A DNA stretch of 64,000 bases, from NCBI RefSeq assembly GCF_029846715.1, contig NZ_JARVWW010000002.1:310001-374000 (forward strand). The letters run 5' to 3'. Shown here one piece after another: positions 1-8,110 of the stretch (position 1 is its first letter; every line of letters starts with the position of its first letter). The translations under genes and the position numbers were made by a program. The notes below the pieces were generated by a model, which was not told the origin of the DNA, did not search any database, and saw nothing but the letters and a program-made list of their open reading frames with translations. The stretch is from Bradyrhizobium nivariense (lineage in GTDB: Bacteria; Pseudomonadota; Alphaproteobacteria; Rhizobiales; Xanthobacteraceae).

Positions 1-258
1 GGCGTGAAGTGCGGACCCGACGGCGTGCGCTGCGATGTCAACGGCAACGTCTGGGCCTCCAGCAATGCCGGCCGCGCCGTCGGCTATAACGGTGTGACGG
101 TGTGGTCGCCGGGCGGCAAGCTGCTCGGCCGCATCCGCCTGCCCGAGGTGTGCGGCAACATCTGCTTCGGCGGCCCCAAGCGCAATCGCCTGTTCATGGC
201 GGCGAGCCAGTCGCTCTATGCGGTGTATACGGCCACGCAGGGCGCTGGACCTGGTTGA
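1..258 (+). CDS. SMP-30/gluconolactonase family protein, C-terminal part
   Basis: This is the 3' end of a gene that begins upstream of the window; the frame is open from base 1. The 85 visible residues match the last blades of an SMP-30/gluconolactonase/LRE beta-propeller: CGPDGVRCDVNGNVWAS carries the G-x-R-x-D-x-x-G-N-x-W repeat signature, and the end has a CGNICFGG...RLFMAASQSLY blade. Family members are metal-dependent lactonases that hydrolyse sugar or other lactones. The substrate cannot be judged from this fragment, and the metal ligands of the N-terminal half are outside the window. Confidence 0.8.
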   Translation, partial: GVKCGPDGVRCDVNGNVWASSNAGRAVGYNGVTVWSPGGKLLGRIRLPEVCGNICFGGPKRNRLFMAASQSLYAVYTATQGAGPG

Positions 259-271
259 GCGGCGAGAGCGC

Positions 272-302
272 AAGGGCGTCGGCGTGATCCGCTGACGCCC
301 TT
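272..302 (+). terminator. stem-loop after the SMP-30 gene
   Basis: Perfect 9-bp arms AAGGGCGTC (272-280) and GACGCCCTT (294-302) lie 14 bases after the stop codon. There is no T-run on the + strand, so it may act as a 3' stabilising hairpin rather than an intrinsic terminator. Confidence 0.35.
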
Positions 303-330
303 CGAAACCAATCCGATCGCGTCGATTGCG

Positions 331-1158
331 TTAAGCAACGTCGGTGGAGAGTGAGACGCTTTTCCACGCATCGAACTCGGCCTGCAACGATTTCATTTTT
401 TCGTCGACCAGCCGAACGGCGTCGCTGCCGAGCAGCAGATGCGCCGGTGGATCTGCCGACAGGGCTGCTTTCAGCATCGCGAGCGCGGCCTTCTTGGGAT
501 CGCCGATCTGCCAGCCACTCAGTTCCATGCGCCGCTTGCGGATCGGATCGATGATCGCGTCGTAATCCCCGATCGATCGTTCTGCTCGTACCATCGATCG
601 TCCGGCCCAGTCGGTGCGGAAACCGCCCGGCTCAACCGCGGTGACTTTGATACCGAGCTCCCTGACCTCCTTGCCCAGGGATTCGGAGATCCCTTCCAGC
701 GCGAACTTGCTGCCGTGGTAGTAGCTCAAGCCCGGCAGCGTGATGGTCCCGCCCATCGACGTGACGTTGAGAATATGTCCGGCGCGTCGCCGGCGCATGG
801 ACGGCAGCACGGCCTGGATCATCGCCACGGCGCCGAACACGTTGACCTCGAACTGGCGTCGTAGATCGTCGATGGACGATTCTTCCAAAATGCCTTCGTG
901 GCCGTAGCCGGCATTGTTCACCAGGATTTCGATCGCGCCGATCTTGCTTTCGATGTCGGCAACGGCAGGCGCGATGGCCTTGGTATCGGTCACGTCAAGG
1001 ACCATCGCATGCGCGCTTCGACCGAGCGCTTCGAAATTTTGCCTGTCGGCGTCGTTGCGCACGGTGCCGGCGACGGCATGGCCGTCGCTCAATGCAGCCT
1101 CCGCCAACGCGCGGCCGAAGCCGGATGAAACGCCAGTGATGAGGAATGTTTTTGCCAT
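331..1158 (-). CDS. SDR family oxidoreductase
   Basis: A 275-residue classical short-chain dehydrogenase/reductase. It has the TGVSSGFG cofactor loop at the N terminus, an NNAGYGHEG motif in mid-domain and the catalytic S...YYHGSK (YxxxK) motif. An in-frame ATG exists further upstream, but it would run through the intergenic region and into the divergent LysR gene. I chose the ATG at 1158, where MAKTFLITG begins the Rossmann fold and GGAAGAGA lies just upstream as ribosome binding site. NAD(P)-dependent oxidation or reduction of a small alcohol or ketone is expected; the substrate is unknown. The head-to-head LysR gene 101 bp away is the likely regulator. Confidence 0.88.
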   Translation of the reverse strand: MAKTFLITGVSSGFGRALAEAALSDGHAVAGTVRNDADRQNFEALGRSAHAMVLDVTDTKAIAPAVADIESKIGAIEILVNNAGYGHEGILEESSIDDLRRQFEVNVFGAVAMIQAVLPSMRRRRAGHILNVTSMGGTITLPGLSYYHGSKFALEGISESLGKEVRELGIKVTAVEPGGFRTDWAGRSMVRAERSIGDYDAIIDPIRKRRMELSGWQIGDPKKAALAMLKAALSADPPAHLLLGSDAVRLVDEKMKSLQAEFDAWKSVSLSTDVA

Positions 1159-1205
1159 GTGAGATCTCTTCCCAGTCTCGAGTGTGGTCTCCATATAGGC
1201 CGGTT

Positions 1206-1221
1206 GATTAGTGCAATAATC
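1206..1221. promoter_or_regulatory. candidate LysR operator in the SDR/LysR divergent region
   Basis: The 101-bp divergent spacer contains an AT-rich inverted repeat, GATTA-N6-TAATC (1206-1210 and 1217-1221), within otherwise GC-rich DNA. Its size and placement fit a LysR-type T-N11-A site between the SDR gene and its likely regulator. This is inferred from position and symmetry only. Confidence 0.4.
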
Positions 1222-1259
1222 GGCATAAACTGGCATGACCTGATGCAGGATATCGTACA

Positions 1260-2201
1260 ATGCTTCACACCGGTCTTTTCGAGCTGAACGCCGTTGCCGC
1301 GATTTCCGCGCATCGCAGCTTTCGCGCCGCCGCAACCGAGCTCGGCATTTCGCCTTCGGCATTGAGCCATGCGATTGCCGGGCTGGAAAAACGCCTCGGC
1401 GTGCGTCTGATCAACCGCACCACCCGCAGCGTGTCGTTATCAGAAGCAGGCGAGCGCTTTCTCGCGCGCGTCAGCCCCGCGTTGCGTGAAATTGCCGGCG
1501 CGATGGAAGATGTGAACGAGTTTCGCGATACGCCGACGGGAACCCTTCGCATCAATCTGAAAGAGCGTGCCGCGCACCAGATCCTCCGCCCCGTCGTTGC
1601 GAAATTCCTGCGGCGCTATCCTGACATGAACGTCGAACTGACCTTGGAGGGCCGCACCATCGATATCGTCGCGGAGGGCTTCGATGCGGGAATTCGGCTG
1701 GCCGAAGCCGTGCCGCAGGACATGGTCTCCGTCGCTTGCGGTACGGCATCGCGTTTCATCGTCGTCGGCGCACCCAGCTATTTCGCACGCGTTTCGTTGC
1801 CAAAGTCGCCGTCGGATCTGCTCAGCCTTGAGTGCATTCGCAGGCGCATGCCGGGCGGAACGCTGTATCGCTGGGAGTTCGAAAAGCGTGGAGAGGAGAT
1901 GGCGCTGGATGTGCCGGGCCGGCTCACGCTCGACAATGACAGTCTGATGGTGGAAGCCGCGCTTGAAGGACTGGGACTGGCGTTCGTCAGCGATTTCTGG
2001 GTTGCGAAACATCTCACCGATGGCACCTTGCAAGCCGTGCTCGAAGACTGGACGCCGCCATTCCCTGGCTTGCGCCTCTATTATCCAGGTCACCGGCATA
2101 TGGCGGCGGGGCTTCGCGCCTTCGTCGATATGTTGCGGGAGGAGAGCAAGCTGGCCGCTAGGGCCGCGCGCGTCGCTGCCCACGATTTGCGCAAGCGCTA
2201 G
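1260..2201 (+). CDS. LysR family transcriptional regulator
   Basis: 313 residues with the usual LysR layout: an N-terminal winged helix-turn-helix (about residues 4-62, with SFRAAATELGISPSALSHAI and LEKRLGVRLINRTTRSV), a linker helix, then a periplasmic-binding-protein-like effector domain from about residue 90. It is divergent from the SDR gene, and such regulators usually control the divergent neighbour and themselves. The effector is unknown. It closely resembles the LysR subgroup that sits beside SDR and aldo-keto reductase genes in proteobacteria. Confidence 0.9.
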   Translation: MLHTGLFELNAVAAISAHRSFRAAATELGISPSALSHAIAGLEKRLGVRLINRTTRSVSLSEAGERFLARVSPALREIAGAMEDVNEFRDTPTGTLRINLKERAAHQILRPVVAKFLRRYPDMNVELTLEGRTIDIVAEGFDAGIRLAEAVPQDMVSVACGTASRFIVVGAPSYFARVSLPKSPSDLLSLECIRRRMPGGTLYRWEFEKRGEEMALDVPGRLTLDNDSLMVEAALEGLGLAFVSDFWVAKHLTDGTLQAVLEDWTPPFPGLRLYYPGHRHMAAGLRAFVDMLREESKLAARAARVAAHDLRKR

Positions 2202-2384
2202 ACCTTGGCTCCCCTCTCGCAATCCTGAGTGCCGTTTCGCAGGTCCGGGCTGAGGCACCGCGAGCCTCATCGAGACACGGCGCCGTCGTGCCTCGCCGGC
2301 GCCGAATTGTTTTGGTCGCCTTGTCGACGCTTGAACCGGGGGTAACACAGGTGACTTCCGGGCAGAGCGCGTGATAATTGAACC

Positions 2385-3563
2385 ATGGCCGGTAAAATTC
2401 GCGTCGTTGTTCTCTATGGCGGCAGGTCCGGCGAGCATGATGTCTCGCTGAAATCGGCGGCCTCCGTGCTCCATCATCTCGACCGCACGCGCTTCGAGGT
2501 GATCCCGGTCTCCATCGACAAGACGGGCCGGTGGCAATGGAACGATCTTCATGCGCTCGACCAGGCGCATGCGGCGTCTTTGCCGATCCTGCCCGATGCG
2601 CCGGAGATGCGCCTCGCCAGAGGACCTGATGGACGCGGCGCCCTCATGCCGATCACGCAAGGAGCGGCCGCCCCGATCGAGATCGACGTCGTCTTTCCGG
2701 TCATGCATGGACCGCTTTGCGAGGACGGCACCGTGCAGGGCCTCCTGGAATTAGCTGAGGTCGCCTATGTGGGATCGGGCGTTCTCGCCTCCGCCATCAG
2801 CATGGACAAGGATGTCGCCAAGCGGCTCGCTGAGTTCGCCGGCATTCCGGTCGCGCCCTATCATGTGCTCACCCGCAAGGCCTTCATTCAGGACCGCACC
2901 TCGTCGCTCGCCAAGGCGGTCGAAGGTTTGAGCCTCCCGGTCTTCGTCAAGCCATGCAACATGGGCTCCAGTGTCGGCATTCACAAGGTCAAGACTTGGG
3001 ATGCGCTCGGCACGGCGCTCGACGACGCATTTCGCTATGACGTCAAGGTGCTGGTCGAACAGGGCATCGATGCGCGCGAAATCGAGGTCGCGGTGCTCGA
3101 GGGCGAGACGCTGTTTTCAAGCGTCGCCAGCGAGCTGAATCCCAATGCCCATCACGAGTTCTATTCGTATGAGGCTAAATATCTCGATCCCGATGGCGCC
3201 CGGGTTGACCTTCCGGCCAGGTTAGACGCAGCGCAGATGGAGCGCGTGCGGTCACTCGCCACAGAAGTGTTCGCGGCGCTCGAATGCACCGGCTTCGCGC
3301 GCGTCGACTTTTTTCTCGACCGGCAAACCGGAAAATTCTGCTTCAACGAGATCAACACCCTGCCCGGCTTCACGTCGATCAGCATGTATCCGAAGATGAT
3401 GGAAGCCTCGGGCGTACCATATGGTGAGCTGCTGACGCGCCTCGTCGATCTGGCGCTGGATCGGCACCGGCAGCGGCAATCCCTGGAACGGGGCTACGCG
3501 AGCCAGTCTTGCTGCGTCACGAGGATCAATGCGAGCGGCGCGGGCGACGGCCGAACGTCGTGA
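2385..3563 (+). CDS. ddl: D-alanine--D-alanine ligase
   Basis: 392 residues. This ATP-grasp ligase joins two D-alanines for the peptidoglycan precursor in the cytoplasm. Diagnostic parts are LYGGRSGEHDVS at the N terminus, KPCNMGSSVGIHK (ATP/glycine-rich loop) near the middle, and RVDFFLD...FNEINTLPGFT with the metal-binding Glu/Asn and the omega region SMYPKMM. The length is close to DdlA (about 364), with an extra tail of about 30 residues (after LVDLALDRH) that looks unstructured. It stands apart from any mur/fts cluster, so it may be a second, DdlA-type copy. A strong terminator follows at 3597-3633. Confidence 0.93.
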   Translation: MAGKIRVVVLYGGRSGEHDVSLKSAASVLHHLDRTRFEVIPVSIDKTGRWQWNDLHALDQAHAASLPILPDAPEMRLARGPDGRGALMPITQGAAAPIEIDVVFPVMHGPLCEDGTVQGLLELAEVAYVGSGVLASAISMDKDVAKRLAEFAGIPVAPYHVLTRKAFIQDRTSSLAKAVEGLSLPVFVKPCNMGSSVGIHKVKTWDALGTALDDAFRYDVKVLVEQGIDAREIEVAVLEGETLFSSVASELNPNAHHEFYSYEAKYLDPDGARVDLPARLDAAQMERVRSLATEVFAALECTGFARVDFFLDRQTGKFCFNEINTLPGFTSISMYPKMMEASGVPYGELLTRLVDLALDRHRQRQSLERGYASQSCCVTRINASGAGDGRTS

Positions 3564-3596
3564 AACTGTCGCAGCAATCGGTTCGCGCTGACATCA

Positions 3597-3633
3597 AGCC
3601 CATCGCTCCGCACGGAGCGGTGGGCTTTTCTTT
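3597..3633 (+). terminator. Rho-independent terminator of ddl
   Basis: A 14-bp stem (AGCCCATCGCTCCG, 3597-3610, pairing with CGGAGCGGTGGGCT, 3613-3626, with one T-G wobble) is followed directly by a T-rich run TTTTCTTT. It lies 33 bases after the ddl stop and is the clearest intrinsic terminator in the window. Confidence 0.85.
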
Positions 3634-3766
3634 GCCTTTCGCAGATGCGTTGTGTCGTGGCCAGCGCGCGTATCGACCTTGGGCGATGTTGACTTTCTAC
3701 CGTCCGCTCTGAATACTTCGCAAAAAATAGAGCCAGTCACAAAGACGGTTTTTGAGGGAGGATAGG

Positions 3767-5077
3767 ATGCCGACTTCACGCAGGCAGCTGCTGAAGAGCT
3801 CGGCGGCTGCCGCCGCCGCACTCAGCCTCGATTGGACACGGGCCCAGGCGCAAGCCGAGAATTTACGCATCGGCCTGATCTACGACCTCACCGGTCCGTT
3901 CGCCGCCGGCGGCTCGGTCGCCTCCTCGGTCGGCGCACAGATCGCCATCGACCTCGTCAACGAAAAGGGCGGCATCGGCGGCAAGACCAAGATCGTGCCG
4001 GTCGCGGCGGACTCGCAGAGCAAGGCGGACGTGGCGATCAACGAGGCCGAGCGGCTGATCAGCCAGGAAAAAATCGACATCATCAACGGCGTCTATTCCA
4101 GCGCGCATGCGGTGCCGATGGCGGCGAAGGTCGAGCAGCAGAAGAAGATCCTCTGGATCACGACCGCGGTCTCGACTGCCGTGTTCAAGGACAAGAACCT
4201 GCAGTATGTGTTTCGCGCGCAGATCCATTCCGATCAGTACGGCCAGGCCTTCGCGGGCTTCGTCGCCGAGCACGCCCAAGGCAAGCTCGGCATGGACCCG
4301 AAGGACGTCAAGGTTGCGCTGATCCACGAGGACGGCCCTTATGGCGTCGGCGTCGCCGCGGCCGACGAGGCCTATGCCAAGCAGGCGGGCATCCAGGTGG
4401 TGATGCGCGAAGGCTATTCAGCTTCCGCGCCCGACCTCTCGGTGCTTGTGACCAAGCTCAAGCGCGCCAAGGTCGATGTGATCTCGCATGCCGGCTACAA
4501 CCCCGACATCACCCTGTTCCTGCGTCAGGCCCGCGAGAGCGGCCTGCGCTTCAAGATGCTGTTCGGCGCGGGCGCCGGCTACAGCCAGCTCGACAAGCTG
4601 CGCGCGACCTTCGGCCCCGACATCGACAATTTCTGCAACATCGATCCGGTGCCGGCGCAACTGCTCGATGCCGCCAAGCTTGCACCGGGCATCGGCGATC
4701 TGACCAAGACCATGGTCTCGCGCTACCAGGCCAAGACCGGCGCCACCGACGTGCCGCCGCACTGCTCGATGGGTTTCAACCAGACCTGGGTGCTGCTCAA
4801 CAACGTGCTGCCGGTCGCCAAGGACAAGTACGGCAGCTTCGAGCCCGAGGCCATTCGCAAGGCTGCGCTCGACGTCGACATTCCCGCCGGCGGCACCATC
4901 CAGGGCTATGGCGTGAAATTCTTCCCGCCGGGTACGCCGCTCTCCGGCCAGAACGAGCGCTCGACGCCGGTCGTGATGCAGAACGCCGGCGAGCATATCT
5001 CGGTGGTGTGGCCGACGAACATTCGCACGCAAGATCCGGTGTTTCCGCTGCCGAAGGGGTCGACTTACGGGACGTAG
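3767..5077 (+). CDS. ABC transporter substrate-binding protein, branched-chain amino acid type (orphan)
   Basis: 436 residues. The start is the ATG at 3767, preceded by GGGAGG; a TTG five codons earlier is less likely. The N terminus has a twin-arginine leader (TSRRQLLKSS, then an Ala-rich core ending TRAQAQA), so export by Tat in folded form is expected. The mature part is a type I periplasmic binding protein (LRIGLIYDLTGPFAAGGS; SYNPDIT-like segment GYNPDITLFLRQARE). It is a clear paralogue of the liv-operon binding protein at 44677-45999, down to the C-terminal LPKGSTYGT. No permease or ATPase gene is adjacent, so it must share a transporter encoded elsewhere. Confidence 0.9.
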   Translation: MPTSRRQLLKSSAAAAAALSLDWTRAQAQAENLRIGLIYDLTGPFAAGGSVASSVGAQIAIDLVNEKGGIGGKTKIVPVAADSQSKADVAINEAERLISQEKIDIINGVYSSAHAVPMAAKVEQQKKILWITTAVSTAVFKDKNLQYVFRAQIHSDQYGQAFAGFVAEHAQGKLGMDPKDVKVALIHEDGPYGVGVAAADEAYAKQAGIQVVMREGYSASAPDLSVLVTKLKRAKVDVISHAGYNPDITLFLRQARESGLRFKMLFGAGAGYSQLDKLRATFGPDIDNFCNIDPVPAQLLDAAKLAPGIGDLTKTMVSRYQAKTGATDVPPHCSMGFNQTWVLLNNVLPVAKDKYGSFEPEAIRKAALDVDIPAGGTIQGYGVKFFPPGTPLSGQNERSTPVVMQNAGEHISVVWPTNIRTQDPVFPLPKGSTYGT

Positions 5078-5100
5078 GATTCAAGCCGCGCAGACGGTCC

Positions 5101-5262
5101 GCCCCTCTCCCCTTGTGGGCCTTGTGGGAGAGGGTGGCTCGCCGCGAAGCGGTGAGACGGGTGAGGGGTTGTCTCAGCGCTTGAATCTCTCGCATTTGGG
5201 TTCGCTGACGCAACCCCTCATCCGGCGCTTCGCGCCACCTTCTCCCACAAGGGGAGAAGGAA
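5101..5262. repeat. large intergenic inverted repeat (CTCTCCCC-TTGTGGG type)
   Basis: Two arms of roughly 50-70 bases, 5101-5175 and 5208-5262, are imperfect reverse complements (CCTCTCCCCTTGTGGG...GAGGGGTTG against CAACCCCTC...CCCACAAGGGGAGAAGG) around a 32-base loop. It lies between the convergent genes at 5077 and 5301. Related CTCTCCCGC palindromes occur at 33708-33733 and 63447-63570. The RNA would form a long hairpin in either direction and may act as a bidirectional terminator. Confidence 0.7.
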
Positions 5263-5300
5263 AATAAGCGCGCGGACCAATCATTCGCTACGACGACTCT

Positions 5301-6470
5301 CTACAATACCACCCGCCGTCCCTCCTCCGCCGCCCAATACCCCGCGTAGTTCACCTTGATCGTCTCGTACGCCAGCGCCAGATCCGACAGCGGCAGCCTT
5401 CCGCTCGCGGCGCATTCCATAAAATCCTGGATCTCCTGGAGGTAGCCGCGCGTCCACTCCTCCTCGAGGCAGACATATTGCCAGCCGGTTTTGCGATCGA
5501 CCTTTTCGGTGATGTAGACAGAGGCGAGCTTCTCCTCGGAGGTCTGGTAGCTCATCAGATGCGTGTTCGGCGTGATGTTGGCGAACAGCGAGCCGCCTGA
5601 CGTGTAGGTCTCGATCAGATTGCGCACGCCGCCCATGATCATGTCGCCGGAGAACACGGTGGCCTTGGTGCCGTCCGAGAAGGTGGCGGTCAGCATGCCC
5701 CAATCCTCGACGTCGACCGGATTGGCCTTGATGTAGATGCGCTCCTCCGGCTTCAGGACAGCCGTGACGTTGCCGACATCGCCGGTGACGCTGGCGACGC
5801 GGATGGTTTCGCCGCGCGCCTTCGCCTCGACCTGCTTGAGATACAGCACGGCGGAGAGCGGATGGCACCCCATCCGGATCAGCGAACCGCCACCGGTCAT
5901 CGCCCATTGCGCGGCGTGGGCCGCATGCGAGCCGGAATGGCTCTCCTCACCCTTCATGAACAGGATTTTGTCTTTGGTCGCTCTTAGAATCTCTGCGGTC
6001 TTGGTCACCGCGGGTGCGTAGATCCAGTCCTCGGCATACATGAAGAGCTTTCCGGTGCGCTCGATCGCGGCCCGCGTGGCGTCCATCTCCTCCAAGACGC
6101 GCTCATACATCAGCGCCTTCGACACATGCTTGCCGATCGGCTGCCGGTCGCCCTCACGGCCGAAATAGCCGGCGAACGGCTTTTCGCAGATCACGTGCTT
6201 GCCGGCCTGCATGGCGGCGACGATCATCCCGGCATGAAGATTGGGCGGCGTGCAGATGTCGATGACATCGAGTTCGCGGTCTGCGATCAGCTCGGCAAAG
6301 CTGCGATAGACCCGCGGGATCTGGTGACGGTGCGCAAATTCGACGACATGGTCGCCGCGCGCAGCGACCGCCGCGACCTCGACATCCACGCCGTAGACCC
6401 GCCGGAACGCATACATGTGCAGCTCCGACACGAAGCCGCAGCCTACGAGTCCCACCCTGATCTTTGCCAT
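5301..6470 (-). CDS. Gfo/Idh/MocA family oxidoreductase
   Basis: 389 residues. The N-terminal NAD(P)-binding Rossmann domain starts IRVGLVGCGFVSELH, with the DVIDICTPPNLHAGM segment and the EKPFAG motif (about residue 97) that carries the conserved Lys. A C-terminal alpha/beta substrate domain follows (GGGSLIRMGCHPLSAVLYL). The family oxidises or reduces sugars, inositols and related polyols. The substrate is unknown. The gene is convergent with the orphan binding protein and is followed upstream by rlpA-like DNA on the same strand, with no obvious operon partner. Confidence 0.88.
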   Translation of the reverse strand: MAKIRVGLVGCGFVSELHMYAFRRVYGVDVEVAAVAARGDHVVEFAHRHQIPRVYRSFAELIADRELDVIDICTPPNLHAGMIVAAMQAGKHVICEKPFAGYFGREGDRQPIGKHVSKALMYERVLEEMDATRAAIERTGKLFMYAEDWIYAPAVTKTAEILRATKDKILFMKGEESHSGSHAAHAAQWAMTGGGSLIRMGCHPLSAVLYLKQVEAKARGETIRVASVTGDVGNVTAVLKPEERIYIKANPVDVEDWGMLTATFSDGTKATVFSGDMIMGGVRNLIETYTSGGSLFANITPNTHLMSYQTSEEKLASVYITEKVDRKTGWQYVCLEEEWTRGYLQEIQDFMECAASGRLPLSDLALAYETIKVNYAGYWAAEEGRRVVL

Positions 6471-6519
6471 AGCGCCCCCTCACCCATGCTTTGGGCGGCA
6501 CTATAGCGCGCCGGCAGGC

Positions 6520-6834
6520 CTATTCCACCGAGACCCGCACCACACCGGCACTCATCATGCCGAGGGCTTTGGCGGCCGGCACCGAGAGATCGACGATCCG
6601 GCCGCGGATGAAGGGGCCGCGATCGTTGACGCGGCACTGGATCGAGCGGCTCCCGTAGGACACCCTCAGCACGCTACCGAAGGGGCGCGTCCGGTGCGCG
6701 CAGGTCAAGTCGCCGCCTTTTCCCGCCTTTCCGTATCCGTAGTAAGAAGCAAGTCCGCTTTCGGCGTGTGCAACTGAAAAGGCGGAAAGCGAAAAAGTAG
6801 CAAGGCAAGAAAATAGCGTCGTCTGTCCTCGCAC
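6520..6834 (-). CDS. small RlpA-like septal ring protein
   Basis: 104 residues starting at GTG 6834, preceded by GGAGCGG. An N-terminal signal peptide (hydrophobic LFSCLATFSLSAFSVAHA) precedes one double-psi beta-barrel domain with the RlpA signature GLASYYG...RPFGSVLRV...CRVNDRGPFIRGRIVDLS. RlpA proteins are lytic transglycosylases acting on stem-peptide-free glycans. This copy has no lipobox and no SPOR domain, so it is a minimal soluble periplasmic version. A second RlpA-type gene lies at 26915-27433. Confidence 0.85.
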   Translation of the reverse strand: MRGQTTLFSCLATFSLSAFSVAHAESGLASYYGYGKAGKGGDLTCAHRTRPFGSVLRVSYGSRSIQCRVNDRGPFIRGRIVDLSVPAAKALGMMSAGVVRVSVE

Positions 6835-6937
6835 GGCACCGCTCCGGGTTGGCCCCGCCCGGCGCTACAAACGTTCCGTTGTTCCCTGGGGTTCCAAGCC
6901 ACTGCCGGGTCGCGCCCAGCAGTGCCATCACACATTG

Positions 6938-7783
6938 TTACTGTTTGTGAAAGACCAGTGTCCGGACCTCGATGCTTTCGCGCGGCGCCGCATCCGCAGG
7001 CGTGGTCGGATCGACAAAAGCGGTGTGCGGCCCGAAGCGGGTGCGGCCGTCGGTTGCGGAATCATAGCACTTGAGCAGCAGCGCCTCGTCCGGCGTCATC
7101 TCGGGGAAATAGAACCAGCGGTGGTTCGGATTGTATCTCACCGAATAGGTCTCGCCGCGACGGTTGGGATAGATCAGATCGGAGGCGACGAGGTCGTCAG
7201 GCGCGACCGTCCTGCCGTCGGCCATCGCCAGCGGTGAATCGCGCAAGGGACCGCGGATCGGCCGCCACAGGTTGATCACCTGGACGCGGCCTTTCAGCAA
7301 CTCCTCGGCTTCATCGGGCAGATGCTCGCGCACACGGTTGGCGCCGGAGACGGCGGTCTGGTCGACGTGGACGCGTGTTGCCGGTTGACGCGGGCCACCG
7401 TCGCGAATGTCCGCGGCGCCCTCGACGCGCCTGCGCACGGTATGGTCGAAGATGACGACGCGGTCGGCCTTCAGCGTTGCGCGCAGGAAGGCCTCGACGG
7501 CGGGATAGTAGACCGCCCTCACCTCTTCGTCGTTGTTGAAGTCCTTCACCAGGGTCGGATGCCGCACCAGCGCAAAGCCTTCGCGGTCGAGCGAGAAATT
7601 TTGCGCGATCAGGCGCGCATCGAAGATCGGGACCTGATGCGGCTCCGGCAGCGACGTGCTCTTGGGCTCGCCCGGCGGCGGATCGAAGGCGTAAGTGCGC
7701 GGCTTGCCGGAAACCGGCGCGAGGTAGTTGAGTTCGGCAGTGACGAAAGGAAGCGATTCGATTTTTGTTTCTTGCAGGCCCAT
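6938..7783 (-). CDS. CmcJ/NvfI-like oxidoreductase/methyltransferase family protein
   Basis: 281 residues from the ATG at 7783, which has GGGAG upstream; the longer open frame to 7915 runs through low-coding DNA. I recognise the family from FNNDEEVRAVYYPAVEAFLR, VIFDHTVRRR, RVHVDQTAVSG (candidate H-x-D metal ligand pair), VINLWRPIRGP, and the C-terminal CYDS...FGPHTAFVDP...PRESIEVRTLVFH. These motifs are shared by CmcJ (cephamycin 7-alpha-methoxylation partner) and fungal Fe(II)/2-oxoglutarate-like enzymes such as NvfI. The HxD and distal His suggest a non-haem iron oxygenase. The substrate is unknown. Confidence 0.75.
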   Translation of the reverse strand: MGLQETKIESLPFVTAELNYLAPVSGKPRTYAFDPPPGEPKSTSLPEPHQVPIFDARLIAQNFSLDREGFALVRHPTLVKDFNNDEEVRAVYYPAVEAFLRATLKADRVVIFDHTVRRRVEGAADIRDGGPRQPATRVHVDQTAVSGANRVREHLPDEAEELLKGRVQVINLWRPIRGPLRDSPLAMADGRTVAPDDLVASDLIYPNRRGETYSVRYNPNHRWFYFPEMTPDEALLLKCYDSATDGRTRFGPHTAFVDPTTPADAAPRESIEVRTLVFHKQ

Positions 7784-7969
7784 GGCCGGTCTCCCGATGT
7801 GATCGTCCGGATGATTTCTGAGGGGATCCAGCGTGGCGCAAGGGAGGTGGTGCAAATAGCAATGGGGGTGTTGTCGAGAGCGAGGAATGCAGAAGGAACG
7901 TTTCGAAGAAGGCAATCAGATTAGGAGGTGCTCTCTTCGCTTCACGGACACTTGAGCGCCATGTGAGAT

Positions 7970-8105
7970 TTCGTGCCCCGGACGCAGCGCAGCGCTTCTT
8001 CAGCGGTGCGCTGCCGAACCGGAGCCCATATCGCCGGGCATTGTGTGCAACATGGGTCCCGGCTCTGCGGAGCAGCGTTGCACGCTGCGCCGCGCCCGGG
8101 ACACA
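7970..8105. repeat. dispersed GC-rich inverted repeat (TGCCCCGGACGCAGCG type)
   Basis: This fills most of the 327-base gap between 7784 and 8110. It has two facing arms: one starting GTGCCCCGGACGCAGCGCAG near 7972 and one ending CGCCGCGCCCGGGACAC near 8103. Both contain the ACCGGAGCCCAT / ATGGGTCCCGG core on either side of a loop around 8030-8050. No coding frame in it looks real. I associate this sequence type with Bradyrhizobium intergenic regions, but the copy number is not checked. Confidence 0.6.
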
Positions 8106-8110
8106 GGAGG

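Noticed and set aside
1440-2708. 422-codon minus-strand frame across the LysR and ddl genes
   Set aside because: It spans two well-supported genes and their spacer in the antisense direction, with no recognisable protein features.
3832-5184. 450-codon frame overlapping the orphan binding protein
   Set aside because: A frame-shifted shadow of the Tat-exported protein: Arg-rich, with no signal peptide or motif.
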